Of a DNA stretch of 53,259 bases, positions 17,586-25,335 are shown in pieces. The DNA comes from Planctomycetota bacterium (GTDB lineage Bacteria; Planctomycetota; Planctomycetia; Pirellulales; Pirellulaceae), in NCBI GenBank assembly GCA_003671195.1, contig QWPJ01000163.1, forward strand, positions 1 to 53,259. Direction: 5' to 3'. The translations under genes were made by a program, and so were the position numbers. Under the pieces are notes generated by a model that had not been told where the DNA came from, ran no database searches, and saw only the letters and a program-made list of their open reading frames with translations. Positions within the stretch are counted from its first letter, which is position 1. Each line of letters opens with the position of its first letter.

Positions 17586-19960
17586 TTGAGTGGTTCGAGA
17601 GTATTGTATTTGCGAAATCTGCTTGGGCCCCCCTGGCGATCCTGATGTGGGCTGCCTTTTCGGTCGCCACATGGTTTTCCTATCGCCAGACGGTTGGTCA
17701 AAATTCTCGATGGATCGGGACATCGCTTCGATCCGTTGGTCTGGGAATTTTGTGCTTTTGTCTTTTGGAGCCCACACGCAGTTTGACGGTACCGAAATCG
17801 CAAGCCAATACCATTGCGGTGCTTGTCGACAATAGCCGTTCGATGAGAGCTTTGTATACCCAGGATTCCCCCACTGAGGGGCAGTTGGTTCCAGACTTTG
17901 CGGGAACGATCGCCGATGAAGCGAGTTGGTTGAGCGAACTGGGATCTGAGTATCGTCTAAAGAAGTACCTTTTTGGTGGTCAGATTCAATCGGTCGAACA
18001 ACTGAGTCAGTGGGATGGTACCGAGTACCAATCGAACATTGAAGGGGCATTGGTGAGTCTTAAGGAGCGTTACCCGAACGAACCGCCAGCGGGCATTGTG
18101 GTCATTACCGATGGCAGAAGCACCAATCGGGCCGAGAAATCCCAAGCAGAGGAAAGCTATCAGAGTACCCCCATCTTTCCGGTGTTGGTACCGACACAAG
18201 GGGATCAGAAACGGGATTTGTGGATTCAGAGCGTGAGTGTTCAGACCAGCGATTTTGAGACCGCGCCCGTCACGATCGTCGCGACGATTGGCCATCGAGG
18301 ATTTCGATCCGAACGGGTCGATGTGCAATTGGAAGGGCTCGATCAAGAAGCCATCCAGAAGCAGACGCTCGATCTCGACTCGTCGGGCAAAGCATCGGTG
18401 GTTCGATTTCAGTTTCGGCCCAAGGAGATTGGGCCCCAGGGCTATAAGGTCGTGTGCCGGTTGGCGCGTGAAATTCCTGGTCTGGAGATGACGCTCGACA
18501 ACAACCATCGTTATGTAGCCGTCGATCGGACGATGGGGCCTTATAGGATCCTCTACCTCTCGGGCAGGCCGAACTGGGAGTACAAGTTCCTCCAACGGGC
18601 CTTGAGTCAAGATGCCGAGTTGGCTCTGACGGCTTTGGTCAGGATCGCAAAAAAACAGCCAAAGTTCAGTTTTCGTAGTAAAGGGACCGAGGACACGAAT
18701 CCCCTGTTTTCAGGATTCGAGGACATTTCTCAGGAGGAGAAGGAGAAGTACGACGAACCGGTATTTGCAAGGTTGGGGGTGTTGGGAAAGGATGAGTTAA
18801 CGAAGGGATTTCCCAAGGATGCGGCAGAGCTGTATGCCTACTCGATGATCATTCTTGACGATCTAGAGACCGAGTTTTTCACGGTCGATCAAATGCAGCT
18901 TTTGCGTCAGTTTGTTTCCCTCAGAGGAGGAAGCTTGCTGATGCTCGGAGGCCAAGAGAGCATGCGAGGTCGGGGGTTTCGGGATTCGGTTCTGGGGCAA
19001 CTCTTGCCGGTTTATGGCGATCCAACGGAGCCGGAGACCTTTATTCCTGAGGTCGGACAATCATCGGAGGGATTCATTCGCTTCGAACTAACGCGTGAGG
19101 GATGGCTGTTGCCTTACTTAAGGTTGCAGGACAACCAAGCAGATGAATCCAAACGTATTGAGCAAATGCCATCGTTTGAGGTTTGGAATCGTACCGTTGG
19201 GGTCAAAGCCGGGGCGACGGTTCTGGTCGAAGGTCAATTGCAAGATGGATCCAAGGCACCGCTGCTTGTTGTCCAAGAATTCGGAAAAGGCCAGACCGGA
19301 GCCGTCATGCTCGGTGACTTGTGGCGCTGGGCACTGACGCACCGCCAAGAGAGCATCAGTCCGTTTTACCAGTCCTGGAGGCAGATCGTTCGGGGGTTGA
19401 TGGTCGACATCCCTAAGCGCGTCGAGCTGGCGAGCCGTGAGGATCTCGTACAGAGCGCCAAGCGTTGGATTGAGGTTACGGTGCGGGACGAAAAATTTTC
19501 CGCCTTGGACAATGCATCCGTCGAGGTTCGGATCGTACCACCGGAGGGCGATGCAGCGATCGAGGTCAAGGGGGTGACATCCTTGGGATCTCCAGGCGTT
19601 TATGCAACTAGTTTTCTGATGCGTCGCAGTGGCGTCTATCGCTTGGAGGCTGAGGCTCGAAGTTCGGACGGGATACTCATTGGCCAAGCCCAATCGGCCT
19701 TCGTCTATGAGCCTGAGGCGATCGAGCTGGCCGACTGCAGCATCGATGAGGAGCATTTACAAGACTTGGCCCAATCCAGTGGTGGAGCGGTGATCCCCTG
19801 GGACGGACTGGATTCTATCTTAGCGAAAATTCCATTAGAGCGATTGAAGTTCACCGAGCGACGGACCACACCGCTTTGGCACACTCCTGGGTTGCTTGGG
19901 TTGGCTGTTTTTTGTTTCGCTGCTGAGTGGTTCTGGAGGCGTCGACATGGATTGGCCTAG
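17582..19960 (+). CDS. VWA / GATase-like membrane protein
   Basis: Membrane protein of 792 residues. Two N-terminal helices (WAPLAILMWAAFSVATWFS, LGILCFCLLEP) precede a VWA domain with MIDAS DNSRS (IAVLVDNSRSM, about residue 82) and GIVVITDGRSTNRA. A beta-sandwich stretch leads to a class-I glutamine-amidotransferase-like domain: YRILYLSGRPNWEYKFLQRAL, AYSMIILDDLETEFF, FVSLRGGSLLMLGGQESMRGRGF. No catalytic Cys is present at the nucleophile elbow (LMLGGQES), so it is probably not an active amidotransferase. A C-terminal helix (LLGLAVFCFAAEWFW) closes the protein. It starts at a GTG overlapping the previous stop (GTGA) and overlaps the next gene by 14 bp, so both junctions suggest coupled translation. 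Confidence 0.88.
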   Translation: MIEWFESIVFAKSAWAPLAILMWAAFSVATWFSYRQTVGQNSRWIGTSLRSVGLGILCFCLLEPTRSLTVPKSQANTIAVLVDNSRSMRALYTQDSPTEGQLVPDFAGTIADEASWLSELGSEYRLKKYLFGGQIQSVEQLSQWDGTEYQSNIEGALVSLKERYPNEPPAGIVVITDGRSTNRAEKSQAEESYQSTPIFPVLVPTQGDQKRDLWIQSVSVQTSDFETAPVTIVATIGHRGFRSERVDVQLEGLDQEAIQKQTLDLDSSGKASVVRFQFRPKEIGPQGYKVVCRLAREIPGLEMTLDNNHRYVAVDRTMGPYRILYLSGRPNWEYKFLQRALSQDAELALTALVRIAKKQPKFSFRSKGTEDTNPLFSGFEDISQEEKEKYDEPVFARLGVLGKDELTKGFPKDAAELYAYSMIILDDLETEFFTVDQMQLLRQFVSLRGGSLLMLGGQESMRGRGFRDSVLGQLLPVYGDPTEPETFIPEVGQSSEGFIRFELTREGWLLPYLRLQDNQADESKRIEQMPSFEVWNRTVGVKAGATVLVEGQLQDGSKAPLLVVQEFGKGQTGAVMLGDLWRWALTHRQESISPFYQSWRQIVRGLMVDIPKRVELASREDLVQSAKRWIEVTVRDEKFSALDNASVEVRIVPPEGDAAIEVKGVTSLGSPGVYATSFLMRRSGVYRLEAEARSSDGILIGQAQSAFVYEPEAIELADCSIDEEHLQDLAQSSGGAVIPWDGLDSILAKIPLERLKFTERRTTPLWHTPGLLGLAVFCFAAEWFWRRRHGLA

Positions 19961-20963
19961 CCGGTTTTTGATTGGATTTCTGTTGTGGATCGGTTTTGAG
20001 CAAGGGGCATCGTTGGGCCAGGATCAAGTTCCTCGTTTGTGCGTGGTTCTAGGAGCACCTGGAGAGCCACTCTATGGCGACATGTTCCAGCAGTGGGCCC
20101 AGTCTTGGAGCGAGTCGAGTCAGGGGACCACGGTGCAGTGGATCGGTCCAGTAAATCCAGCCCAGGTAAGCCCAGCCCAGGTAAGCCCAGCCCAGTTAGG
20201 GGTGGTCGATGGGACAAGCGACCGGGAGAGGCTCAAGGCCTGGATCGATCGCGTCGAACAGGTACCCGACGAGCGGACTTATTGGCTAGTGCTCATGGGT
20301 CATGGAACCCACGACGGGAAAATCACGAAATTCAATTTGCAAGGATCTGATGTATCGGCGCAGGAGCTTGGGCAATGGCTAAGTGGATCGAAGCATCGTT
20401 GGGTGATCGCTGTGTGCGGGTCGAGTTCGGGGCCATTTTTAGCGGCGTTATCGCATCCTAATCGAGTGGTGATCGCATCGACCAAGAGTGGATCTGAGTC
20501 GAATTTTTCTCGTTTCGGGGGATTTTTCGCACAGAGTATCAGTGATCCAGAGTCGGACTTGGACCATGACCGAGCCATTTCGGTTTTGGAGGCATTTGTC
20601 TCGGCATCTCGCAGGACACAACGTTACTACGAGGACAACCAATGGTTGGCCACTGAGCAGGCGATTTTGGACGACAATGGTGACGGCAAGGGCACGCCAG
20701 CGGATTTTTATCGAGGCCTCAGGCTCATCAAGCGATCTGAGGAGGGAAAGGTCGACGGCTTGTTGGCCAGAGGAGTATGGCTCAAAGAGCCATTCCAACG
20801 CGAGGGACTATCATCCGAGGACAAAAGCCTCATCGAGCAACTCGAGAAGAGGCTCGACGATTTGAGGGCTCAACGCAGTTCGATGGAATCGCTGCGCTAC
20901 TACGCGGAGCTTGAGGAAGTCTTCCTGCAGATGGCTCGAATACTTTATCCGGCTAGCAGATAG
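19947..20963 (+). CDS. Predicted exported caspase-fold (clan CD) cysteine peptidase
   Basis: Last gene of the operon, 338 residues. The ATG at 19947 has GGAGG 7 bases upstream and starts a signal peptide (FLIGFLLWIGFEQGASLGQ). The body shows the two features of caspase/legumain-type folds: a strand ending in His (YWLVLMGHGTHDG, His119) and one ending in Cys (RWVIAVCGSSSGPF, Cys157), followed by RVVIASTKSGSESNF and FGGFFAQSI. Next is an acidic loop, LDDNGDGKGTPADF, that resembles a calcium loop, and a C-terminal coiled-coil helix (SLIEQLEKRLDDLRAQRSS). The catalytic dyad is proposed from motif order only. The substrate is unknown; the operon's VWA or coiled-coil proteins would be candidates. 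The stop overlaps the convergent deacetylase gene by 19 bp. Confidence 0.72.
   Translation: MDWPSRFLIGFLLWIGFEQGASLGQDQVPRLCVVLGAPGEPLYGDMFQQWAQSWSESSQGTTVQWIGPVNPAQVSPAQVSPAQLGVVDGTSDRERLKAWIDRVEQVPDERTYWLVLMGHGTHDGKITKFNLQGSDVSAQELGQWLSGSKHRWVIAVCGSSSGPFLAALSHPNRVVIASTKSGSESNFSRFGGFFAQSISDPESDLDHDRAISVLEAFVSASRRTQRYYEDNQWLATEQAILDDNGDGKGTPADFYRGLRLIKRSEEGKVDGLLARGVWLKEPFQREGLSSEDKSLIEQLEKRLDDLRAQRSSMESLRYYAELEEVFLQMARILYPASR
20151..20195 (+). repeat. 15-bp in-frame tandem repeat (V-S-P-A-Q)
   Basis: Three units, the last two identical (GTAAGCCCAGCCCAG, VSPAQ) and the first VNPAQ. They lie in a loop of the caspase-fold protein between the first strands and the catalytic His. Confidence 0.9.
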
Positions 20964-21964
20964 CTTCCTTGGGGCTTGGGCAGATCCAGATTTCCGAAAG
21001 AAAACGTATCGAAGAGTCGTTCCAGTCGATCGAAGCATCGATTGAGATTTCGGTAATGACGAAAGCGGGAGAAAGTACTGAGTTGACTGGCGATAGGTTG
21101 GCCCGGATCGATTTCCCAGGGGTGGATGTAGAAGTGGATGGTACGACCGGATCGCTCGATTTTTCGAAGAGCCCAGCGAGTGAACCACCAAGGGAAGATT
21201 CTGAAGTAGCCCCCACCACCGATTGGAATTCGCAATCCCGGGAGTTTGAGGACACTGACGGGATGTTCCGCGATTTGTTGTTTTCCGTCGGAAAGAAGAT
21301 AGGAATCCAGCGGAGAGTCTGGGATACCATATCGGTCGTGGTGCACGGGTACGACACTGCTGTCGTGCTCAAAGCCGTGTTGTTTTAGGATGGCCAGTGC
21401 CCATGGAGATTTCTTCGTGATGGAGAACGTCGGCGCGCGAAAGTGTCGTATCGGATAGTTTGCGAGTTTTGAAAGGGTTTCGTTTGCCATCCCCAGATCT
21501 AGATGGAGCGAGGTCGGGGTGTGTTGGTAGATCCTTCGATGCCAATAGGTATGCGATCCGATGATGTGCCCTTGGGCTACGGCACGGTGGACCAATTCGG
21601 GGTATTTGTCAGCGACCCAACCTAAGAAGTAGCAGTAGGATTTCACCGACTTGCGTTCTAAGAGATCGAACATCCGATGGGTGTTTGTCTCGACGCGTTG
21701 TTCCCAGTCCGACCAGTGGTCTGGTGAGCAGATCGAGTCGAAATTTGAGACGTGGTAGTAGTCTTCGACGTCGATCGAAAAGATATGCTTGGGTTCGGAT
21801 CGAATCGTCTGGACTCCGATAGGGTTTTCGTTAACTCTGGCTTTGTTGGTTCTTGACCTTCTCGCACTTTTGCCAGAGGTCGATGTAGTGGTTCGAAAAC
21901 TTCGATTCTTCTGGGCTTCTGACCAAGCCAGCGAACTTGGTCGCAGCCTTGCCAGGGACTCCAA
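20945..21964 (-). CDS. XrtA-type polysaccharide deacetylase (DUF3473)
   Basis: Polysaccharide deacetylase with a C-terminal DUF3473 domain, as in exosortase-linked exopolysaccharide loci. The NodB fold opens with HIFSIDVEDYYHV (catalytic Asp and the DVED metal motif). The metal-binding SHTYWHRRIY (HxxxH-type) follows, then IRHFRAPTFSITKKS, and the C-terminal part reads GGGGYFRIFPWWFTRWAL and FYIHPWEIDPGQP. No ATG or GTG precedes the domain; the only usual start in frame is a TTG at 21964, which makes a 134-bp overlap with the sugar-transferase gene. The first 45 residues are basic, lack the domain and may not be translated. It probably trims N-acetyl groups from a surface polysaccharide begun by the upstream sugar transferase. 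Confidence 0.85.
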   Translation of the reverse strand: MESLARLRPSSLAWSEAQKNRSFRTTTSTSGKSARRSRTNKARVNENPIGVQTIRSEPKHIFSIDVEDYYHVSNFDSICSPDHWSDWEQRVETNTHRMFDLLERKSVKSYCYFLGWVADKYPELVHRAVAQGHIIGSHTYWHRRIYQHTPTSLHLDLGMANETLSKLANYPIRHFRAPTFSITKKSPWALAILKQHGFEHDSSVVPVHHDRYGIPDSPLDSYLLSDGKQQIAEHPVSVLKLPGLRIPIGGGGYFRIFPWWFTRWALRKIERSGRTIHFYIHPWEIDPGQPIASQLSTFSRFRHYRNLNRCFDRLERLFDTFSFGNLDLPKPQGSYLLAG

Positions 21965-22703
21965 CGAGTCGCAAGGCGGTGCAGCCGACCATTCGGAGGT
22001 CTGCGGTGAGCGAAGCGTCCTCGATGTAATCCAGATCGAGCGTTTGCTTTTTCATTACTGAAACCGTGTCGCTATCGGCCGGAAGGTTGATTTGAGCAAA
22101 ACCGGTGATTCCTGGACGAACGGCCAAGCGAGTTCGGTAGTAGGGAACACACTTTTCGAGTTCCGAGACGAATTGAGGGCGTTCGGGTCTCGGGCCGCAA
22201 AACGACATCTCTCCCCGAAGAACATTGATAATCTGGGGAAGTTCGTCGAGGTGAAGCTTGCGAAGCCAGTATCCCAAGGGAGTAATACGACGGTCAGTCT
22301 CGCCAGCGGCCCACTGGATGCCGTTTATTTCCGCATCGGTGTACATGCTACGGAGCTTGTACATCGTGAATTCCTTACCGTCTTTGCCCGAACGGACCTG
22401 CGAGTAAATTCCAGGACCTTTGCTCGTGAGCTTCACCAATCCCATGAGAACCAGCGTTACCGATAGGGCTGGAATTGCAAGAAGGAAAGCCAATGGGACT
22501 TCCCAGATCCGTTTCCATCGATGGTACGAGGGGACTTCAAGCGTTGTCAAAACGCCTGGAGCGATGTACTCTCCGCGAAGCTCATCCGGGATGTCGAATG
22601 CTGGTATCGCGGGAAGAGAAAGCTTGGGGTTTTCGAAATTTCCCTGGCCTAAGCCGGGGTTTCCAAATGCTTCAGAAGAATTCAAAGCCACGGGTTCTGA
22701 CAT
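21831..22703 (-). CDS. Bacterial sugar transferase (polyprenyl glycosylphosphotransferase)
   Basis: Initiating enzyme of exopolysaccharide synthesis: transfers a sugar phosphate to a polyprenyl phosphate on the inner membrane. The 290-residue form from ATG 22703 has one transmembrane helix (VPLAFLLAIPALSVTLVLMGL) and the full catalytic domain: GPGIYSQVRSGKDGKEFTMYKLRSM, KLHLDELPQIINVLRGEMSFCGPRPERP, and YRTRLAVRPGITGFAQIN. It lacks the extra N-terminal membrane domain of WcaJ-type proteins. A longer frame reaches 22793 but adds no domain. The next gene downstream on this strand is the polysaccharide deacetylase. No flippase, polymerase or exosortase is visible within the window. Confidence 0.9.
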   Translation of the reverse strand: MSEPVALNSSEAFGNPGLGQGNFENPKLSLPAIPAFDIPDELRGEYIAPGVLTTLEVPSYHRWKRIWEVPLAFLLAIPALSVTLVLMGLVKLTSKGPGIYSQVRSGKDGKEFTMYKLRSMYTDAEINGIQWAAGETDRRITPLGYWLRKLHLDELPQIINVLRGEMSFCGPRPERPQFVSELEKCVPYYRTRLAVRPGITGFAQINLPADSDTVSVMKKQTLDLDYIEDASLTADLRMVGCTALRLVGVPGKAATKFAGLVRSPEESKFSNHYIDLWQKCEKVKNQQSQS

Positions 22704-23246
22704 GGATATGTGGACCGAGTGAAGGTGACTGGAGTAAAATTCCTTCGTGCCTACACAGTATGACAGTAGGCAATGCGGTTGGCAACTGAACAAGTTGCCA
22801 GAGTTTCATGAAATTTCGATCACAAACAACCAAGCCGATGGAAGGACCGCGTCGGAAATCGGCTGGAAAACCGAAAAGAAACAGGAAATTTAGCAGGTAT
22901 TGTCGCAGTTCCCGAGGTTAGGTTCTGCTCGAGTCCTTCCTAAAGTGCCGATTGCAAGGGCAATGGCGTCTGGGCCAGCTTAATGGGTATTCTAATGGAC
23001 TTCACGAACGCTTAGTGTGAAATCTAAGCCCGGTTTGACCCGAACAAAAAACTTGGGAAAATATTTTCAGGGCGGTTTTCTTCCACCGAGTACTTTTGAG
23101 ACTCGGGCTATACGGCTATACATCGACACGCAGAGAACCACAATGCATCGTTACCGAATCATCTCGGGCCGGTCGTTTAGGAGTTCGAGTCGATAGTTCG
23201 GGTCGATAGGTCGAGGGTATGGGGCGATCGACAAAAGGGGGGCAAA
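22704..23246. promoter_or_regulatory. 543-bp divergent intergenic region with hairpins
   Basis: The gap between the sugar-transferase gene and the FHA-like gene holds no convincing gene. A perfect hairpin, TGGCAACT-GAACA-AGTTGCCA, lies at 22781-22801, about 80 bp before the transferase start, followed by a palindrome TTTCATGAAA (22805-22814). Toward the FHA gene, two tandem copies of GGCTATAC (23106-23121) lie behind TTGAGA (23096), giving a weak promoter-like pair with TATACA at 23117 and a 15-bp spacer. The hairpin could be an operator or part of a leader. Confidence 0.45.
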
Positions 23247-25265
23247 GTGGAGGAGCCGAGGATAGAGACCAGTCTATTGCCCTTGGAGTGGGGGGGAGCG
23301 ACAGTACGTCTAGAGTGCGTTTTTCTGGGTAAAACGCAGCACTTCGAGCTGACTGGGCCCTTTGCTCGTATCGGCAGTGACCCACGATGCGAGATCTCGA
23401 TCCCCGGCCTTCCGGCCGCCGTGTGCGTCTACGTGCAGGTTTGCAAAAGCTACGTAGCAGTTCTGGAGTTGGTCGAATCGATCCCCATGTCCCTTTGTGA
23501 CCCCGTCATCGCTACCCAGGGAGGAACCGTTTGGCTCCAACCCAACGCGCGTATCACGGTGCAGTCTGTCCGACCAGTGGAATCGCAAACCGAAACCTTT
23601 TCCTGGGAGAATTTCAACGTCGACGATATCCGGGTTTTTCCGAATACCCTCGTTCCTCGTGCCGGTTTTTTGAACTCGTCGACCAACTCCTCCCATTTCC
23701 GAATCCACTCGGCACTTTCCATTCTTGGGACATCGGCAGCTTGTCATTTGCAGCCCAAGCACAAGCAAATCAGCAAGTTCCAAGCGATCCTATTCCGAGG
23801 GGAGACTCAGGGCGACTCATGCCGCGTGGTCGACCTATTCGGTGAGCATCCCACCCTAGTGGACAATCAACCTGCCAATGGTCAAGTCCTTGAGGTCGGC
23901 AGCCAGGTTCGAATAGCGACTGTGTGCTTCGAAGCAGCACGTTTTCTCTACAACGCTTCGAGGCCAAATCACATCGTCGAAGTTCGAAGCCAGTTCAAAA
24001 CATTACCGTTTCCGAATAAGACTCCCACGCTTGCCCCCTCGCAGGTAGCCTCATCCGAGGTAGCCCCGAACCAACCGATAGCCCCAAACCATCCGCCTTC
24101 GACAAGCGAGGTTCTGCCAAACCTCCAAACCATGAAAGACCGTTTGGTTCGAGCGATCGGATTCGATTCGGCCGCATCGAGAAACCCAACGGTTCATTTC
24201 CCGACCAGCCAACCCACCACATCCGTCGGTCCGGCGCTCGATGGGGGATTGGATCGAGTTGCCAAATCGCAAGAACTACTCAGCGACAAATTCGAAAAAC
24301 TCTCCGAGCGACTCGACGGGATGCGCAGATCGATCGAATCATTACCTGAGATCATCGATCGACAGTCGCAGCAACTCGTCGAGGCTATCGAGTCCTTACG
24401 CGATCTAGTGGCCCAACCCTCAAACAATACATCCTCAAAACAAGCTGTTTCCATCCCTGCAAACCCAGCAAAAATTGCCGAACCACCGAAAACCAATCCT
24501 CTTGCTTCGGAACCCAAAAACAAGCCGGAAATCAAACCGCAAACACCATCCAACGGGCCGCGATCGAACGGGGCATCACCGACTAAAAATGCTGGGCCGA
24601 AACATCGCTCGAGCCAAAAGCCAAGCGAGAAAACCGTTGGCCCAAAAGCTCGCCTAGATACTCCTTCTACCCCTGCCACAGCCTCAGAACCTTCCTGGCT
24701 TCAACGCACAGCAAATCAACTTGCCGGGTGGATCCCTTACACCGCGCAACGCCGCAGAGTCACCGCCGAACGCGATGACCAGAACGAGTCTATCGACTTA
24801 GCAAGCCAATCGACCTCGAAAAGAACTCGCCTAAGACAGATCGATCATGACTCTGAGCTCCTGGCCAGCAATGAGTCCCAGGGGGAGACCCAAGTGCTCG
24901 GCTCACTTGTAGGTCTTCGATACCGAGATGCCAGAAAAACCTACCTGCGATGGCTCCTCTTTTCTGGCATCATCGCAGCCTTAGCGGTCATCGGCGGACC
25001 CTTCGTATGGCAACAGATTCCAGACGGCTGGCGAGAGTTGATCTGGCAAAGGATAACCTTCTCAGAAGACCCGCAGGATGAAGAATCCTACACTCCGATC
25101 GGAGAGGAAACCAGTATTTCTCCCACCGAAGCGAGCCAGCCCGAACCCATGCCGCTTAGCTCACCTGAAATCGAACTGCAAGCGGTACCCGGCCCGCTAG
25201 AGCACCTACCCTCAGAGCCTCTGCCCTCAGAGCCTCTGCCCTCAGAGCCTCTGCCAGAAAAATAA
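23247..25265 (+). CDS. Membrane protein with two FHA-like domains
   Basis: Protein of 672 residues with cytoplasmic N-terminus. Residues 20-110 form an FHA-like domain (FELTGPFARIGSDPRCEISIPGL), and residues about 155-235 a second (SALSILGTSAACHLQPKHKQISKFQAILF, then VDLFGEHPTLVDNQPANG). FHA domains usually bind phosphothreonine, but neither copy shows every classical residue. A coiled-coil helix follows (SQELLSDKFEKLSERLDGMRR), then a Pro/Lys/Ser-rich linker. One transmembrane helix is near residue 575 (WLLFSGIIAALAVIGGPFVW), and an acidic proline-rich tail ends in a PSEPL repeat. Start is GTG 23247 with AGGGGGG 5 bases before it. No kinase gene is adjacent. The function is unknown. Confidence 0.75.
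   Translation: MEEPRIETSLLPLEWGGATVRLECVFLGKTQHFELTGPFARIGSDPRCEISIPGLPAAVCVYVQVCKSYVAVLELVESIPMSLCDPVIATQGGTVWLQPNARITVQSVRPVESQTETFSWENFNVDDIRVFPNTLVPRAGFLNSSTNSSHFRIHSALSILGTSAACHLQPKHKQISKFQAILFRGETQGDSCRVVDLFGEHPTLVDNQPANGQVLEVGSQVRIATVCFEAARFLYNASRPNHIVEVRSQFKTLPFPNKTPTLAPSQVASSEVAPNQPIAPNHPPSTSEVLPNLQTMKDRLVRAIGFDSAASRNPTVHFPTSQPTTSVGPALDGGLDRVAKSQELLSDKFEKLSERLDGMRRSIESLPEIIDRQSQQLVEAIESLRDLVAQPSNNTSSKQAVSIPANPAKIAEPPKTNPLASEPKNKPEIKPQTPSNGPRSNGASPTKNAGPKHRSSQKPSEKTVGPKARLDTPSTPATASEPSWLQRTANQLAGWIPYTAQRRRVTAERDDQNESIDLASQSTSKRTRLRQIDHDSELLASNESQGETQVLGSLVGLRYRDARKTYLRWLLFSGIIAALAVIGGPFVWQQIPDGWRELIWQRITFSEDPQDEESYTPIGEETSISPTEASQPEPMPLSSPEIELQAVPGPLEHLPSEPLPSEPLPSEPLPEK
25209..25253 (+). 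repeat. 15-bp in-frame tandem repeat (P-S-E-P-L)
   Basis: Three identical units CCCTCAGAGCCTCTG (PSEPL) just before the stop of the FHA-like protein. The copies are exact, so the duplication is recent. Confidence 0.93.
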
Positions 25266-25287
25266 ACCTAGCGACCGGGGTTCGAAA

Positions 25288-25324
25288 CTTGATCCTTGAG
25301 CCTTGAGCCACTCTCAGGATCAAG
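25288..25324. terminator. Bidirectional hairpin between convergent genes
   Basis: CTTGATCCTTGAG (25288-25300) pairs with CTCTCAGGATCAAG (25311-25324) around a 10-base loop. Nine outer pairs are perfect, with one bulge inside. It occupies the 70-bp gap between the stops of the FHA-like gene and ftsH. It lacks a long T run on either side, so termination is inferred from position and structure. Confidence 0.55.
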
Positions 25325-25335
25325 AGTCCACGTTG

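Noticed and set aside
17957..18610. Open frame antisense to the VWA/GATase-like gene
   Set aside because: It lies opposite a membrane protein gene with intact motifs and has no independent support.
22781..22801. Possible sigma-54 promoter (TGGCA...TTGCC)
   Set aside because: The distance between GG and GC is 14 bases instead of 10, and the two halves are better explained as a perfect hairpin.
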